Assembly: GCF_052117125.1 (NCBI RefSeq)
Contig: NZ_JBQKJT010000003.1
Location: 124,001 to 188,000, forward strand
Length of the DNA: 64,000 nucleotides
Direction of reading: 5' to 3'
Origin: Avoscillospira_A sp052117125
GTDB lineage: Bacteria; Bacillota; Clostridia; Oscillospirales; Oscillospiraceae
In this document: piece after piece, positions 32,191 to 41,414 of the stretch
Numbering within the stretch: the first letter of the stretch is position 1
How the letters are laid out: every line of letters starts with the position of its first letter
Notes under the pieces: generated by a model
Database searches by the model: none
What the model was told of the DNA's origin: nothing
Seen by the model: the letters and a program-made list of their open reading frames with translations, nothing else
Made by a program: the position numbers and the translations under genes

Positions 32191-34817
32191 GCGTCCGGCA
32201 GGGCGGGGGAGGTTCTTGGAGTGCTGCGGAAGCACTTGCGCAGCAGGTCGAAGGGGATCACCGTGGCGGCCAGCAAAATGACAGCGGCCAGGTCCTGCCA
32301 GGGCAGGGGCGTGGTGCGGAAGACGGTGCCGCCGAAGAATACCAGCAGCAGCTGGATGATCGATACGGCGGCAAAAATCCCCACAAAGGCCGGATTCCGC
32401 CGCAGATTGGATAAAAGATACCGCCGGGTGGTGCGGGCGTTAAAGGCGTTGAAGATGCCGCAGAAGATAAACAGGGTGAAAAAGGCCGTCAGGAAGCCCA
32501 CATAGCTGTCCAGATAGCCGAACCGCAGCCGGAACCAGGGATGACGCAGAAAAACGGTACACAGCAGCACCGTATAAAGCCCCGTGGTCAGAATGTGGCC
32601 CATCATGGCCCGGGTGAGAATGGGTTCGTCGCGGCCCTTGGGCGGCTCCTGCATATACCGTTCCAGGGGCGGCTCTCCGGCGAAAGCCAGCCCGCCCAAC
32701 GTGTCCATAATCAGGTTGACCCAAAGCATCTGCGTGACGGTCACCGGCGTGTCGATGCCGATGAAGGGGGCCAGGAGCGAGACGCCCACAGCGCAGAGAT
32801 TCATGGTCAGCTGGAAGGTGAGGAATTTGCGGATGCTCTTGAAAATGGTGCGGCCATAGCGGACGGCCCGGGCGATGGAAGCGAAGTTGTCGTCCAGAAT
32901 GACGATGTCTCCGGCTTCCCGTGCCACCTCTGTGCCGCTGCCCATGGCAAAGCCCACGTCGGCCAGCTTCAGGGCGGGGGCATCGTTGATGCCGTCGCCG
33001 GTCATACCGGCCACCAGGCCCAGGTCCTGGGCCGCCCGGACGAGACGGCTCTTGTCCGACGGCAGCGCCCTGGCCACCACCCGCAGCCTGGGCAGCGCGG
33101 CGCGGAGTTTTTCATCGCTGAGACGGCTCAGCTCATCACTGGTGAGGACCAGATCGCCCTCCTGTGCAATGCCTGCTTCCATGGCGACAGCCCGGGCCGT
33201 GCGGCGGTTGTCGCCGGTGATCATGACAGTCTGGATGCCCGCGCCGCGGACCTGGGCCACGGCTTCCCGGACGCCGGGCCGCAGGGGGTCCCGAATGGCC
33301 AGCAGACCCACCAGGGTCAGAGGACACGTCTCCGGATCGCCGGACCCCACAGCCAGCAGCAGCACCCGCATAGCCCGGTCCGTCAAACGCTCCATGGTCC
33401 GGGCCAGGGAACCGGGGACGCCGCCGCACCGGCGGCCCCGCCGGTCGTAATACTCCCGGCACCGGGGCAGCAGCACCTCCGGCGCGCCCTTGTAGAGCAG
33501 CAGGGGGCGGGGACCGCTGAGCCGGGCACAGGCGTATTTCCGGCTGCTGTCAAAGGGCAGGACCGGTTCCGCCTTGACGGTCCCGGCCCCGTCGGCGGCA
33601 AAGGCCAGAACGGCCCGGTCGGTGCTGTTGCCGCCGGTGGGACGGCCCTGGACCAGCAGCGCTTCGTTGCAGCCGGCGCAGACCTGGGCGGCCAGCTGCC
33701 GCAGACCGCTGTCGGCAATGTCCGACAGGCGGAAACTGCTGTGGCCGTCGGCGGAGTAAAAGGCGTCCACGGCCATGGTTCCGGCGGTCAGGGTGCCGGT
33801 TTTGTCGGTGAACAGAATGTTCATACTGCCCGCCGTCTCGATGCCCACCAGCTTGCGGATCATCACATGGTCCCGCTTCATCCGCAGCATATTGGCCGAC
33901 AGCACCACGGCGATCATCATGGGCAGCCCCTCAGGTACGGCCACCACCACGATGGCAATGGCCAGCAGCGCCGCGTGGAACAGGCGGGACAGGACAAAGG
34001 CCGGGTCCTGCAAACAGGAGACAATGGCGGGCATATAAAAATTGTTGTCCAGCAGAATGGCGTTGAACAAATCAGCAAAGGCGATCAGCCCCGCCGCCGT
34101 ATAGCCCAGACGGCTGATGGAGCGGGCCAGCTGACCGAGACGGGCCTTCATGGGGCTTTCCAATGCGTCGGCCTGGAGTTCCTTGGCCAGCGTGCCGTAG
34201 AGGGTGTGGTCGCCCACCCGGCACACCAGCAGAACGCCGTGGCCCTCGGTGATGACGGTGCCCCGCAGCAGCTGATTTTTCACCGACGGCGACCAGTCTT
34301 TGGGGGCGGCGTCCCCGGCGGGGACCTTGCGGGCCTCCTTGCTCTCGCCGTTGAGGGGCGACTGATCCACCCGCAGATTGCCAGACAGCAGAATGCCGTC
34401 GGCGGGAATCCGTTCTCCGGCCTGGAGCAATACCAGATCGCCCACTACCACGTCGGAGACGGGCAGGAGCCGGACGCCCTCGGCCCGTTTGACGCGGCAG
34501 ACGGCGGCGTCGGCTTCCTGCTGCAAGCGGGCGAAGGCCCGTTCGCTGCCGCATTCGGACACGGTGGAGACGAAGGTGGACAGGAACACCGCCACGGCAA
34601 TGCCCACCGGTTCGGCCCAGGAGCCTTCCCCCAGGGACACCAGCAGATTCAGCCCCAAGGCCACCAGCAAAATACGGATAATGGGATCGGAAAAACTCTC
34701 AAAAAACCGGGTGAAAAACGTCTTGCGGCTTTGCCGCGTAAAGGCGTTGGAGCCGTACCGCCGCCGGGCGGCCTCCACCTGGGCGCGGCTCAGTCCCGGC
34801 CGCGAACTCATTTCCAT
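32169..34817 (-). CDS. Calcium-type P-type ATPase (PMCA-like)
   Basis: The 882-residue pump has the full P2-type layout: N-terminal cation-ATPase domain, actuator domain (QSPLNGESKEA), phosphorylation site D337 in DKTGTLT, and MTGDGINDAPALKLADVGFA. In M4, VVAVPEGLPMMIAVVL supplies the site-II Glu. M6, QMLWVNLIMDTLGGLAFA followed by GEPP, is very close to plasma-membrane Ca2+-ATPases. It probably exports Ca2+ (possibly Mn2+). Start at 34817 is set by GGGGAGG nine bases upstream. It overlaps the terminator of the convergent UroD-family gene. Confidence 0.92.
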   Translation of the reverse strand: MEMSSRPGLSRAQVEAARRRYGSNAFTRQSRKTFFTRFFESFSDPIIRILLVALGLNLLVSLGEGSWAEPVGIAVAVFLSTFVSTVSECGSERAFARLQQEADAAVCRVKRAEGVRLLPVSDVVVGDLVLLQAGERIPADGILLSGNLRVDQSPLNGESKEARKVPAGDAAPKDWSPSVKNQLLRGTVITEGHGVLLVCRVGDHTLYGTLAKELQADALESPMKARLGQLARSISRLGYTAAGLIAFADLFNAILLDNNFYMPAIVSCLQDPAFVLSRLFHAALLAIAIVVVAVPEGLPMMIAVVLSANMLRMKRDHVMIRKLVGIETAGSMNILFTDKTGTLTAGTMAVDAFYSADGHSSFRLSDIADSGLRQLAAQVCAGCNEALLVQGRPTGGNSTDRAVLAFAADGAGTVKAEPVLPFDSSRKYACARLSGPRPLLLYKGAPEVLLPRCREYYDRRGRRCGGVPGSLARTMERLTDRAMRVLLLAVGSGDPETCPLTLVGLLAIRDPLRPGVREAVAQVRGAGIQTVMITGDNRRTARAVAMEAGIAQEGDLVLTSDELSRLSDEKLRAALPRLRVVARALPSDKSRLVRAAQDLGLVAGMTGDGINDAPALKLADVGFAMGSGTEVAREAGDIVILDDNFASIARAVRYGRTIFKSIRKFLTFQLTMNLCAVGVSLLAPFIGIDTPVTVTQMLWVNLIMDTLGGLAFAGEPPLERYMQEPPKGRDEPILTRAMMGHILTTGLYTVLLCTVFLRHPWFRLRFGYLDSYVGFLTAFFTLFIFCGIFNAFNARTTRRYLLSNLRRNPAFVGIFAAVSIIQLLLVFFGGTVFRTTPLPWQDLAAVILLAATVIPFDLLRKCFRSTPRTSPALPDAKTGRTA

Positions 34818-34885
34818 AGACAGTACCTCCCCGAAAGGTGTTTGCAACAACCTATGCGAAACCTGGGACAGGTATGCCGTGGGGA

Positions 34886-34914
34886 TTGCGCCGGACCAGC
34901 GCATATAGTATCAT
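34886..34914 (+). promoter_or_regulatory. Promoter for the WG-repeat protein
   Basis: TTGCGC and TATCAT are spaced by 17 bases in an AT-rich patch divergent from the ATPase gene. Confidence 0.5.
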
Positions 34915-34988
34915 ATATTATATTGCAGGATACCGGAGTGCGGCGGTTCTGCACTTTGGACCTTTGGAAAAAGAAAGGTGGAATTTTG

Positions 34989-36881
34989 ATGCGCAACCAA
35001 AAACTCCTCCGTAAGCTTCTGGGATTGCTGCTGGCTGTGGGGACGCTGGCAGCATCGGCCCTGCCGGTGTCGGCGGCACAGGTGACCTTCACCACCCTCA
35101 TCGAGGCCCAATATGAGGACGCCGGACAGTTTAACGAGGGACTGGCTGCCGTCAAGGCGGACGGCAAGTGGGGGTATATCGACGAGACCGGCGAGACGGT
35201 GATTCCGTTCCAATACGACAAGGCATACCTCTTCCGGGAGGGGCTGGCCCTGGTGGGCAAGCTGGAGCAGCGGGACGTGTGGCACGCTACCGGCGAACTG
35301 GACCAGTGGGGCAACGGTGTGTATGAAGAAGGTCCCGCCGACGTCTATGTGTGGTATGTCATCGATGCCGCCGGCAAGGAGAAGCCCCTGACGGCTCCTG
35401 CCTATGTCTACGATGAGGAGACCCAGGAGAGCAGCTACGAGGAACAGCCTGCCTACGGCCTTTGCAGCGCCGTGGATCAACAGCCCTTTGACCCGGGCTA
35501 TCACAACGGCTATCTGAATTTAGAGGGCTATGTGAATCTGGGAGAACCGGAAAATCTGGTCTATGACCGGCAGGGCAACCGCCTGGACTTTGGCTGGAAC
35601 ATTGCCAGTCTGGCATTCAATGAGGGTGTTTTTGTCGGCTACACCGAGGGTGCGGCGGGGTTCTGCGTTCTGGACGCGGCGGGCAAAGTGGTGCTCAGCA
35701 GCGAGGACAATTACCAGGTAGCCACCGTTCGGCCTTTCAATCAGGACATGGCCCCGGCCCTGTGCTATACGGAGGCAATGAACTTCGCTGGTACCTGGGG
35801 CTTTCTGGACCGCAGCGGGAACATGGTCATTCCCGCAAAATACCAGGATTTTTATGTCAATGGCCCCCTGACAGAATACAAGGTGTTCAACGACGGCATT
35901 GCCGTGGTACAGAGCATGGACGGCAAGTGGGGCGGCATCAACAAAAACGGCGTCACGGTGATTCCCTTTGCGTATGATTCCCTGCGGGTCTTCCATGAGG
36001 GCTTGGCCGCGGCGGAGCAGGGGGGAAAATGGGGCGTCATCGACACAGCCAACCGTGTGGTGGTTCCGTTCCAATACGACACCCTCAGCGGCTTCAACGA
36101 GGGACTGTGCGTGGCGGTACGGAATGGCCGCGCCTTCTGCATCGACCGGAACGGCAATGAGGTCCCCGGCTCCGACAGCGTGGACACCTCCATCTACTTT
36201 CCGGAGGGTACGGACAGTATGGCCGTCTTTACGCCGGAACGCATCGTTGTAGTGGAACAAGACGACAAATATGGGTTTATGACCATGGACTACACCGCCG
36301 ACCTGCCCCAGCCGTCGGAGATGGACAGCTGGGCCTATGGGGAAGTGGTCCAGGCCATCGAGGCCGGTCTCATTCCCATGGACCTGCAAAATCAGTATCG
36401 GGCCAACATCACCCGGGCCGATTTTGCCGCCCTGGCCGTGGAGCTGATTACCACCGAAACCGGTAAAACTGCCGAAGAGCTGGTGCTGGAAGCCACCGGT
36501 CAGACCATGGCGGAGCTGGTGGCCTCCTATCCCTTTACCGACGCCAACAGCACAGATGTTCTGGTGGCCAACGCCCTGGGCATCATCAACGGCAAGGGCA
36601 ACGGGATTTTTGACCCCTACGGTCTGCTGTCCCGGCAGGACGCCGCCGCCATACTCATGCGGACCGGCCGGTATTTGGGAAAGACGGAGACTGGCGGCAG
36701 CGCCGCCGCGTTCACCGACCGGAACGCCATCGCGGGCTATGCCCAGGAGGCGGTGGACTATGTCAGCGCCCTGGGCGTCATGAACGGCACTTCTGCCGAC
36801 ACCTTCTCCCCTCTGGGCAACTACACCCGGCAGCAGGCATATCTGACCGTCTGCCGCCTGTACGAAGCCTTGCAATCCTGA
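34989..36881 (+). CDS. Secreted WG-repeat protein with SLH-like C-terminus
   Basis: The 630-residue protein starts with a signal peptide (cleavage near VSAAQ). Residues ~40-430 hold multiple WG repeats, seen as GKWGYIDETGETVIPFQYD, GTWGFLDRSGNMVIPAKYQ, GKWGGINKNGVTVIPFAYD and GKWGVIDTANRVVVPFQYD. The C-terminal ~180 residues resemble degenerate SLH repeats (RANITRADFAALAVELI, LSRQDAAAILMRTGRYL, YTRQQAYLTVCRLYEAL). WG repeats probably form a beta-propeller-like binding surface; the ligand is unknown. The protein should sit on the outer cell surface. Monocistronic, bounded by promoter and terminator. Confidence 0.88.
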   Translation: MRNQKLLRKLLGLLLAVGTLAASALPVSAAQVTFTTLIEAQYEDAGQFNEGLAAVKADGKWGYIDETGETVIPFQYDKAYLFREGLALVGKLEQRDVWHATGELDQWGNGVYEEGPADVYVWYVIDAAGKEKPLTAPAYVYDEETQESSYEEQPAYGLCSAVDQQPFDPGYHNGYLNLEGYVNLGEPENLVYDRQGNRLDFGWNIASLAFNEGVFVGYTEGAAGFCVLDAAGKVVLSSEDNYQVATVRPFNQDMAPALCYTEAMNFAGTWGFLDRSGNMVIPAKYQDFYVNGPLTEYKVFNDGIAVVQSMDGKWGGINKNGVTVIPFAYDSLRVFHEGLAAAEQGGKWGVIDTANRVVVPFQYDTLSGFNEGLCVAVRNGRAFCIDRNGNEVPGSDSVDTSIYFPEGTDSMAVFTPERIVVVEQDDKYGFMTMDYTADLPQPSEMDSWAYGEVVQAIEAGLIPMDLQNQYRANITRADFAALAVELITTETGKTAEELVLEATGQTMAELVASYPFTDANSTDVLVANALGIINGKGNGIFDPYGLLSRQDAAAILMRTGRYLGKTETGGSAAAFTDRNAIAGYAQEAVDYVSALGVMNGTSADTFSPLGNYTRQQAYLTVCRLYEALQS

Positions 36882-36893
36882 GTGCTTCCACCG

Positions 36894-36920
36894 GCAGCGG
36901 CCCACGGGCCGCTGCTTTTT
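36894..36920 (+). terminator. Terminator after the WG-repeat gene
   Basis: GCAGCGGCC pairs with GGCCGCTGC around CACG, followed by TTTTT. Confidence 0.88.
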
Positions 36921-36922
36921 CC

Positions 36923-36951
36923 TTGTCAAATGGTGGCCGCCGTGGTATGGT
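36923..36951 (+). promoter_or_regulatory. Promoter for the FliB-like gene
   Basis: TTGTCA and TATGGT are spaced by 17 bases and lie just after the preceding terminator. Confidence 0.45.
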
Positions 36952-36978
36952 AGGAACCAGAAACAAGGAGGGATTTCC

Positions 36979-38028
36979 ATGCGGGAACGTAGACCGCTCT
37001 ATATGACCGACTTTCGCTGTATTGGCGGCGACTGCCCCGACACCTGCTGTCGGGACTGGGAAGTGGTGCTGGACGAGGAGAGCGCCGCTTTTTATCGAAC
37101 GGTGCCGGGAGCACTGGGCGATCTGCTGCGATCTTCCATGACGGAACTGGATGGCGAGCCCTGCTTCTACCTCAAGGATGGGCTTTGCCCCCTGCTCAAT
37201 GAACAGGGTCTGTGCCGCATTCAGCTGGAACTGGGAGAGGAGCGGTTGAGCCGGTCCTGTGATCTGCACCCCCGCTTTGCCGAGGAATACGGCTCCCTGC
37301 GGGAATGGGTGGTGTCCATGGCCTGTCCCGAGGCGGCCCGGCTGCTGCTGTCGGACCCGGCTCCCGTGACCTTTGTGGAGGAACAGACCGACGAACCGGT
37401 GTCCGGCTGCAACGATCTGGACCCACGTCTCTTTTTCTCCCTGGTATCCCTGCGGAAGACGGCCTATGGCATCGTGCAGGACCGGTCTGTGGACTGGCAG
37501 ACCCGGGCGGCCCGGCTTTTGTCTCTGGCGGAAGTCTACCAGCGGAATCTGGACCAGCACCGCCTGTCCCGGCTGGACGGTGTGGTGCGGCGGTACGCCG
37601 AGGGACGGTATCCAGGCAATCTGTCCCTGCACACGCCGGACTGGTCCCTGCTGGACACCTTGGAGCCTATCAACGAAACGTGGCACACCCTGTGGCGGCA
37701 GACGCGGGAGGCTGCGCCCACGAAGGAAATGGAAACTGCGTATAATCAGGCCACGGCGTCTTGGGAGTACCAGTGGGAGCACCTTTTGGTGTACTTCCTT
37801 TACCGGTATGTCCTCAAGGCCGTCAACGACCGGCAGGTGTTGCCCAGAATCCGGCTGGCGGTGTACAGCGTTCTTTGGCTGCGGCGCATGGAACTGGCCC
37901 AATTTGCACACCATGGATGGAGTGTGGAAACCCGTATCGACCTGCTCCACCGCTACAGCCGTCAGGTGGAACACTCTGCCGACAATCTCCAAAAACTCCA
38001 TACCATTTTGGCGAAAACTGTGATATAA
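36979..38028 (+). CDS. fliB: FliB-family protein (flagellin lysine-N-methylase-like)
   Basis: The 349-residue protein has the family N-terminus: MTDFRCIGGDCPDTCCRDWE, then CFYLKDGLCPLL, CRIQ and CDLHPR. The Cys pattern is the presumed Fe-S or metal cluster of FliB/YkgJ-related proteins. FliB methylates lysines of flagellin in Salmonella, but many Clostridia carry homologues away from flagellar genes, and none are present here, so the substrate is open. AAGGAGGG precedes the ATG. The gene's last codons contain the -10 of the proBAC promoter. Confidence 0.8.
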   Translation: MRERRPLYMTDFRCIGGDCPDTCCRDWEVVLDEESAAFYRTVPGALGDLLRSSMTELDGEPCFYLKDGLCPLLNEQGLCRIQLELGEERLSRSCDLHPRFAEEYGSLREWVVSMACPEAARLLLSDPAPVTFVEEQTDEPVSGCNDLDPRLFFSLVSLRKTAYGIVQDRSVDWQTRAARLLSLAEVYQRNLDQHRLSRLDGVVRRYAEGRYPGNLSLHTPDWSLLDTLEPINETWHTLWRQTREAAPTKEMETAYNQATASWEYQWEHLLVYFLYRYVLKAVNDRQVLPRIRLAVYSVLWLRRMELAQFAHHGWSVETRIDLLHRYSRQVEHSADNLQKLHTILAKTVI

Positions 38029-38029
38029 T
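38021..38029 (+). promoter_or_regulatory. Extended -10 promoter of proBAC
   Basis: TGATATAAT (TGN plus perfect TATAAT) overlaps the stop codon of the FliB-like gene, 36 bases before proB. No strong -35. Confidence 0.5.
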
Positions 38030-38064
38030 ACAGTAAATAATTAAACCATCAAGGAGACGATACC

Positions 38065-38841
38065 ATGCGCATTGTCGTCAAAGTGGGCACCTCCACCCTG
38101 ACCCACGCCACGGGGCGGCTGAACATCCGCCGGGTGGAAGCCCTCTGCAAGGTCCTGTCGGACCTGAAAAACGCGGGCCATGAGATCATTCTGGTGTCCT
38201 CCGGCGCCATCGGCATGGGCGTGGGCAAGCTGATGCTGGCCAGCCGTCCCACGGATATGCCCACCAAACAGGCCGCCGCCGCCGTGGGCCAGTGCGAGCT
38301 CATGTACGTCTATGATAAGCTGTTTTCCGAGTACCATCACACGGTGGCCCAGATTCTGCTGACCGGCTCCGACGTGGAGAACCCCCAGCGCCACGATAAT
38401 TTCCGGAACACCATGTTCCGGCTGCTGGAGCTGGGGGCGCTGCCCATTGTCAACGAAAACGACACCGTTGTGACCGACGAAATCGCCGTGGGAGATAACG
38501 ACACCCTGGGGGCTGTGGTGGCTGTCAGTGTGGCGGCGGACCTGCTGGTGCTGCTGTCGGATATTGACGGTCTCTACACGGCGGACCCCCACAAGCACCC
38601 CGATGCCCGGCTGATTGACCGTGTGGAGGCCATCACGCCGGAAATCGAAGCACTGGCCGGCGGGAAGGGATCGGCGTTGGGCACCGGCGGCATGGCTACC
38701 AAGCTGTCGGCGGCCCGGCTGGCCACGGAGGCCGGCACCGATATGATCATCGCCAACGGCCAATGTCCCGAACTGCTGTATGACATTGCCGACGGGAACG
38801 CTGTCGGCACCCGATTTGTGGCAAAGGAGCGAAACAAATGA
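38065..38841 (+). CDS. proB: Glutamate 5-kinase
   Basis: The 258-residue enzyme phosphorylates glutamate in the first step of proline synthesis. Amino-acid-kinase motifs are clear: RIVVKVGTSTLT, ILVSSGAIGMG, PIVNENDTV, and LLSDIDGLYTADP, with GTGGMATKLSAARLA. It ends without the C-terminal PUA domain of E. coli ProB (367 residues), as in several Firmicutes forms. proA overlaps its end by 4 bases (ATGA). Confidence 0.96.
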   Translation: MRIVVKVGTSTLTHATGRLNIRRVEALCKVLSDLKNAGHEIILVSSGAIGMGVGKLMLASRPTDMPTKQAAAAVGQCELMYVYDKLFSEYHHTVAQILLTGSDVENPQRHDNFRNTMFRLLELGALPIVNENDTVVTDEIAVGDNDTLGAVVAVSVAADLLVLLSDIDGLYTADPHKHPDARLIDRVEAITPEIEALAGGKGSALGTGGMATKLSAARLATEAGTDMIIANGQCPELLYDIADGNAVGTRFVAKERNK

Positions 38842-40094
38842 CCACTTTGGACCAATTAAAGGCCGCCAAGGCCGCCTGTCCGGCCCTGCTGCGGGCCACC
38901 ACGGAACAGAAGAATCAGGCCCTTTCCGCCATGGCCGACGCGCTGCTGCACCATGAAGCGGACATTCTGCTGGCCAATCAGAAGGATATGGCCGCCGCCA
39001 GAGGGACCGTGTCCGAGGTCATGCTGGACCGGCTGCGGCTGGACCCGTCCCGCATCGACGGCATGGTGGAGGGCATTCGCCAGGTGGCGGCGCTGCCGGA
39101 CCCGGTGGGCCGGGTTTTGGAAACCATTGAGCGGCCCAACGGCCTGCACATCGAAAAAACCGCCGTCCCCATGGGCGTGGTGGCTATCGTCTACGAGAGC
39201 CGTCCCAACGTCACCTCCGATGCAGCGGCACTGGCATTGAAAAGCGGCAACGTCTGTGTTCTCCGGGGCGGCAAGGAAGCGTTCGCCACCGCCAACGCCA
39301 TCACCAACGCATTGCGGGAGGGTTTGGCGGCGGCAGGACTGCCGCAGGACTGCGTGAGTATGCTCCAGGATACCAGCCGCGACAGCGTCAATGTGCTCAT
39401 GAAAGCCGTGGGTCTGGTGGACCTGTTGATTCCCCGGGGCGGTCCCGGTCTCATCAACGCCTGTGTCCAGAATGCCCTGGTGCCCTGCATCCAGACCGGT
39501 ACCGGTATCTGCCACATCTATGTGGATGAAAGCGCCGATCAGGACATGGCATTGAACATCATTGAAAACGCCAAAGCCAGCCGCCCCTCCGTCTGCAATG
39601 CCGCCGAGGTGCTGCTGGTCCATCGAAAAATTGCCGCCGAGTTCCTGCCCAAGCTGCGGTTCCGTCTGGAGCGGGACCGGGTGCGGCGTGGCTTGCAGCC
39701 GGTGGAATTGCGCTGCGACCGTCGGGCCGCCGCTGTTCTGGACGGTATGGTGGCCGGTCCCCGGGACTTTGACACGGAGTTCCTCGACTATATTCTGGCT
39801 GTGGCCGTGGTGGACAGTGTGGACGCGGCCATTGACCACATCGCCGCCCATTCCACAGGCCATTCGGAAGCCATCGTCACCGAGAGCGAGGAAAACGCCC
39901 GGCTGTTTACGTCTCTGGTGGACAGCGCCGCCGTCTATGTCAACGCCTCCACTCGCTTTACCGACGGCGGAGAGTTCGGCCTGGGCTGTGAGATGGGCAT
40001 TTCCACCCAGAAACTCCACGCCAGAGGTCCCATGGGCCTGCGGGAGCTGACATCCTATAAATATATTATCCGCGGCAACGGACAGATTCGATAA
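38838..40094 (+). CDS. proA: Glutamate-5-semialdehyde dehydrogenase (gamma-glutamyl phosphate reductase)
   Basis: The 418-residue NADPH-dependent enzyme reduces gamma-glutamyl phosphate. Family signatures include MGVVAIVYESRPNVTSDAAA, LKSGNVCVLRGGKEA and the catalytic Cys in SRPSVCNAAEVLLVH, plus TRFTDGGEFGLGCEMGIST near the end. Length is standard. Co-translated with proB; proC starts 14 bases downstream. Confidence 0.97.
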   Translation: MTTLDQLKAAKAACPALLRATTEQKNQALSAMADALLHHEADILLANQKDMAAARGTVSEVMLDRLRLDPSRIDGMVEGIRQVAALPDPVGRVLETIERPNGLHIEKTAVPMGVVAIVYESRPNVTSDAAALALKSGNVCVLRGGKEAFATANAITNALREGLAAAGLPQDCVSMLQDTSRDSVNVLMKAVGLVDLLIPRGGPGLINACVQNALVPCIQTGTGICHIYVDESADQDMALNIIENAKASRPSVCNAAEVLLVHRKIAAEFLPKLRFRLERDRVRRGLQPVELRCDRRAAAVLDGMVAGPRDFDTEFLDYILAVAVVDSVDAAIDHIAAHSTGHSEAIVTESEENARLFTSLVDSAAVYVNASTRFTDGGEFGLGCEMGISTQKLHARGPMGLRELTSYKYIIRGNGQIR

Positions 40095-40108
40095 GGGAGA
40101 GCGATATC

Positions 40109-40915
40109 ATGTATCAGTTGGGTTTTATTGGAACCGGCAACATGGCGGGGGCTTTGGTGGAAGCCGCCTGCAAAACCGTGGACCCGGCGGCCATTTTGCT
40201 GACCAACCGCACCGCCGCCAAGGCGGAGGTACTGGCCCAGCAATTAGGCTGTCAGGTGACCACCTCCAACAGCCAGGTGGCCCAGAATGCCAAATGGATT
40301 TTCTTGGGGGTTAAACCTCAGATGATGGCCGGAGTTCTGAGAGAGATCGCCCCGGTACTGGCGGCCCGCAAGGACCGGTTTATCCTGGTCAGCATGGCGG
40401 CGGGCCTGCGGCTGGAAACGCTGGCGCAGATGGTTGGGGAGGACTATCCGATTCTGCGAATCATGCCCAATACCCCGGCGGCCATCGGTGAAGGGATGAT
40501 TTTCTATACGCCCAACCACCAGATGACCGAGGAGGAGGTCCAGGACTTCTGCACCATTCTGGCCGACGGCGGTCTCCTGGACCGTCTGCCGGAGCCGATG
40601 CTGGACGCCGGAACGGCGGTGGCGGGCTGCGGCGGCGCGTTCTGTAATATGTTCCTGGAAGCCCTGGCCGACGGCGGTGTGGCCTGCGGCCTGCCCCGGC
40701 AGAAAGCGCTGCTGTACGCGGCCCAAATGGTCATCGGTACGGCAAAGCTGATGCTGGAAACCGGCAAGCACCCCGGCGTCCTCAAGGATGAGGTCTGCTC
40801 CCCAGCGGGCAGCACCATTCAGGGCGTCCGGGCTTTGGAGCGGGGCGGCTTCCGCTCGGCGACTTTTGAAGCCGTGGTGGCGGCCTACGAAAAGACCAAG
40901 GCTTTGGACAATTAA
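40109..40915 (+). CDS. proC: Pyrroline-5-carboxylate reductase
   Basis: The 268-residue enzyme completes proline synthesis. The Rossmann start QLGFIGTGNMAGALVEA, the MPNTPAAIGEGM segment and the C-terminal dimerisation signature DEVCSPAGSTIQGVRALERG are all present. Last gene of a compact proBAC operon closed by a strong terminator. Confidence 0.97.
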   Translation: MYQLGFIGTGNMAGALVEAACKTVDPAAILLTNRTAAKAEVLAQQLGCQVTTSNSQVAQNAKWIFLGVKPQMMAGVLREIAPVLAARKDRFILVSMAAGLRLETLAQMVGEDYPILRIMPNTPAAIGEGMIFYTPNHQMTEEEVQDFCTILADGGLLDRLPEPMLDAGTAVAGCGGAFCNMFLEALADGGVACGLPRQKALLYAAQMVIGTAKLMLETGKHPGVLKDEVCSPAGSTIQGVRALERGGFRSATFEAVVAAYEKTKALDN

Positions 40916-40920
40916 ACACA

Positions 40921-40954
40921 AAAAAATCGGGAGCACTGGCGCTCCCGATTTTTT
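40921..40954 (+). terminator. Bidirectional terminator between proC and the ThrE-type genes
   Basis: AAAAAATCGGGAGC pairs with GCTCCCGATTTTTT around ACTGGC. Confidence 0.9.
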
Positions 40955-41414
40955 ATTGCGGCTTGGTCTGATATTTCTGCCGTAGTACCGTCAGCAGATG
41001 GAATACGCTGGTGACGGCAGCCAATCCGATGGCGATGCCCACGGCCACATCCCAGGTGGTTTGACCGTATTCCGAGGCCACCTCGGCGTTGCCGGCGATG
41101 GCATTATAGAGGGTGTAATACAAGGAGCCGCCGGGGACCATGGTGATGACGGCCGGGGCCGCGAACACCGTGGCTGGAGATCGCAGCAGTCGGGCCATGA
41201 TTTCCGCAAAGAGACCGGCGAACAGGGCCGCAAACAGATTGGCCACCAGCAGGGATTCCATGTGAGCGTGCATCAGCAGATAGAACCCCCAGGTGGCCAT
41301 GCCGCCCAGACCGGCCACAAACAGTTTCAGCCCCCGCACATGAAAAAGAATGGCGAAGCCAAAGGAGCCGAGAAAGGCGGAGGCCAGCTGCCAGAACAGT
41401 TCCATACCCGTCAT
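40953..41414 (-). CDS. Threonine/serine exporter, small ThrE-type subunit (DUF3815-like)
   Basis: The 153-residue protein has four to five membrane helices, starting ELFWQLASAFLGSFGFAILF, and the segment PAVITMVPGGSLYYTLYNAI typical of the C-terminal half of ThrE-type exporters. Split ThrE systems encode this half separately and next to a larger DUF1212 half, as here. The start overlaps the previous stop (ATGA). It probably works with its neighbour to move Thr/Ser or related metabolites out; substrate not proven. Confidence 0.9.
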   Translation of the reverse strand: MTGMELFWQLASAFLGSFGFAILFHVRGLKLFVAGLGGMATWGFYLLMHAHMESLLVANLFAALFAGLFAEIMARLLRSPATVFAAPAVITMVPGGSLYYTLYNAIAGNAEVASEYGQTTWDVAVGIAIGLAAVTSVFHLLTVLRQKYQTKPQ

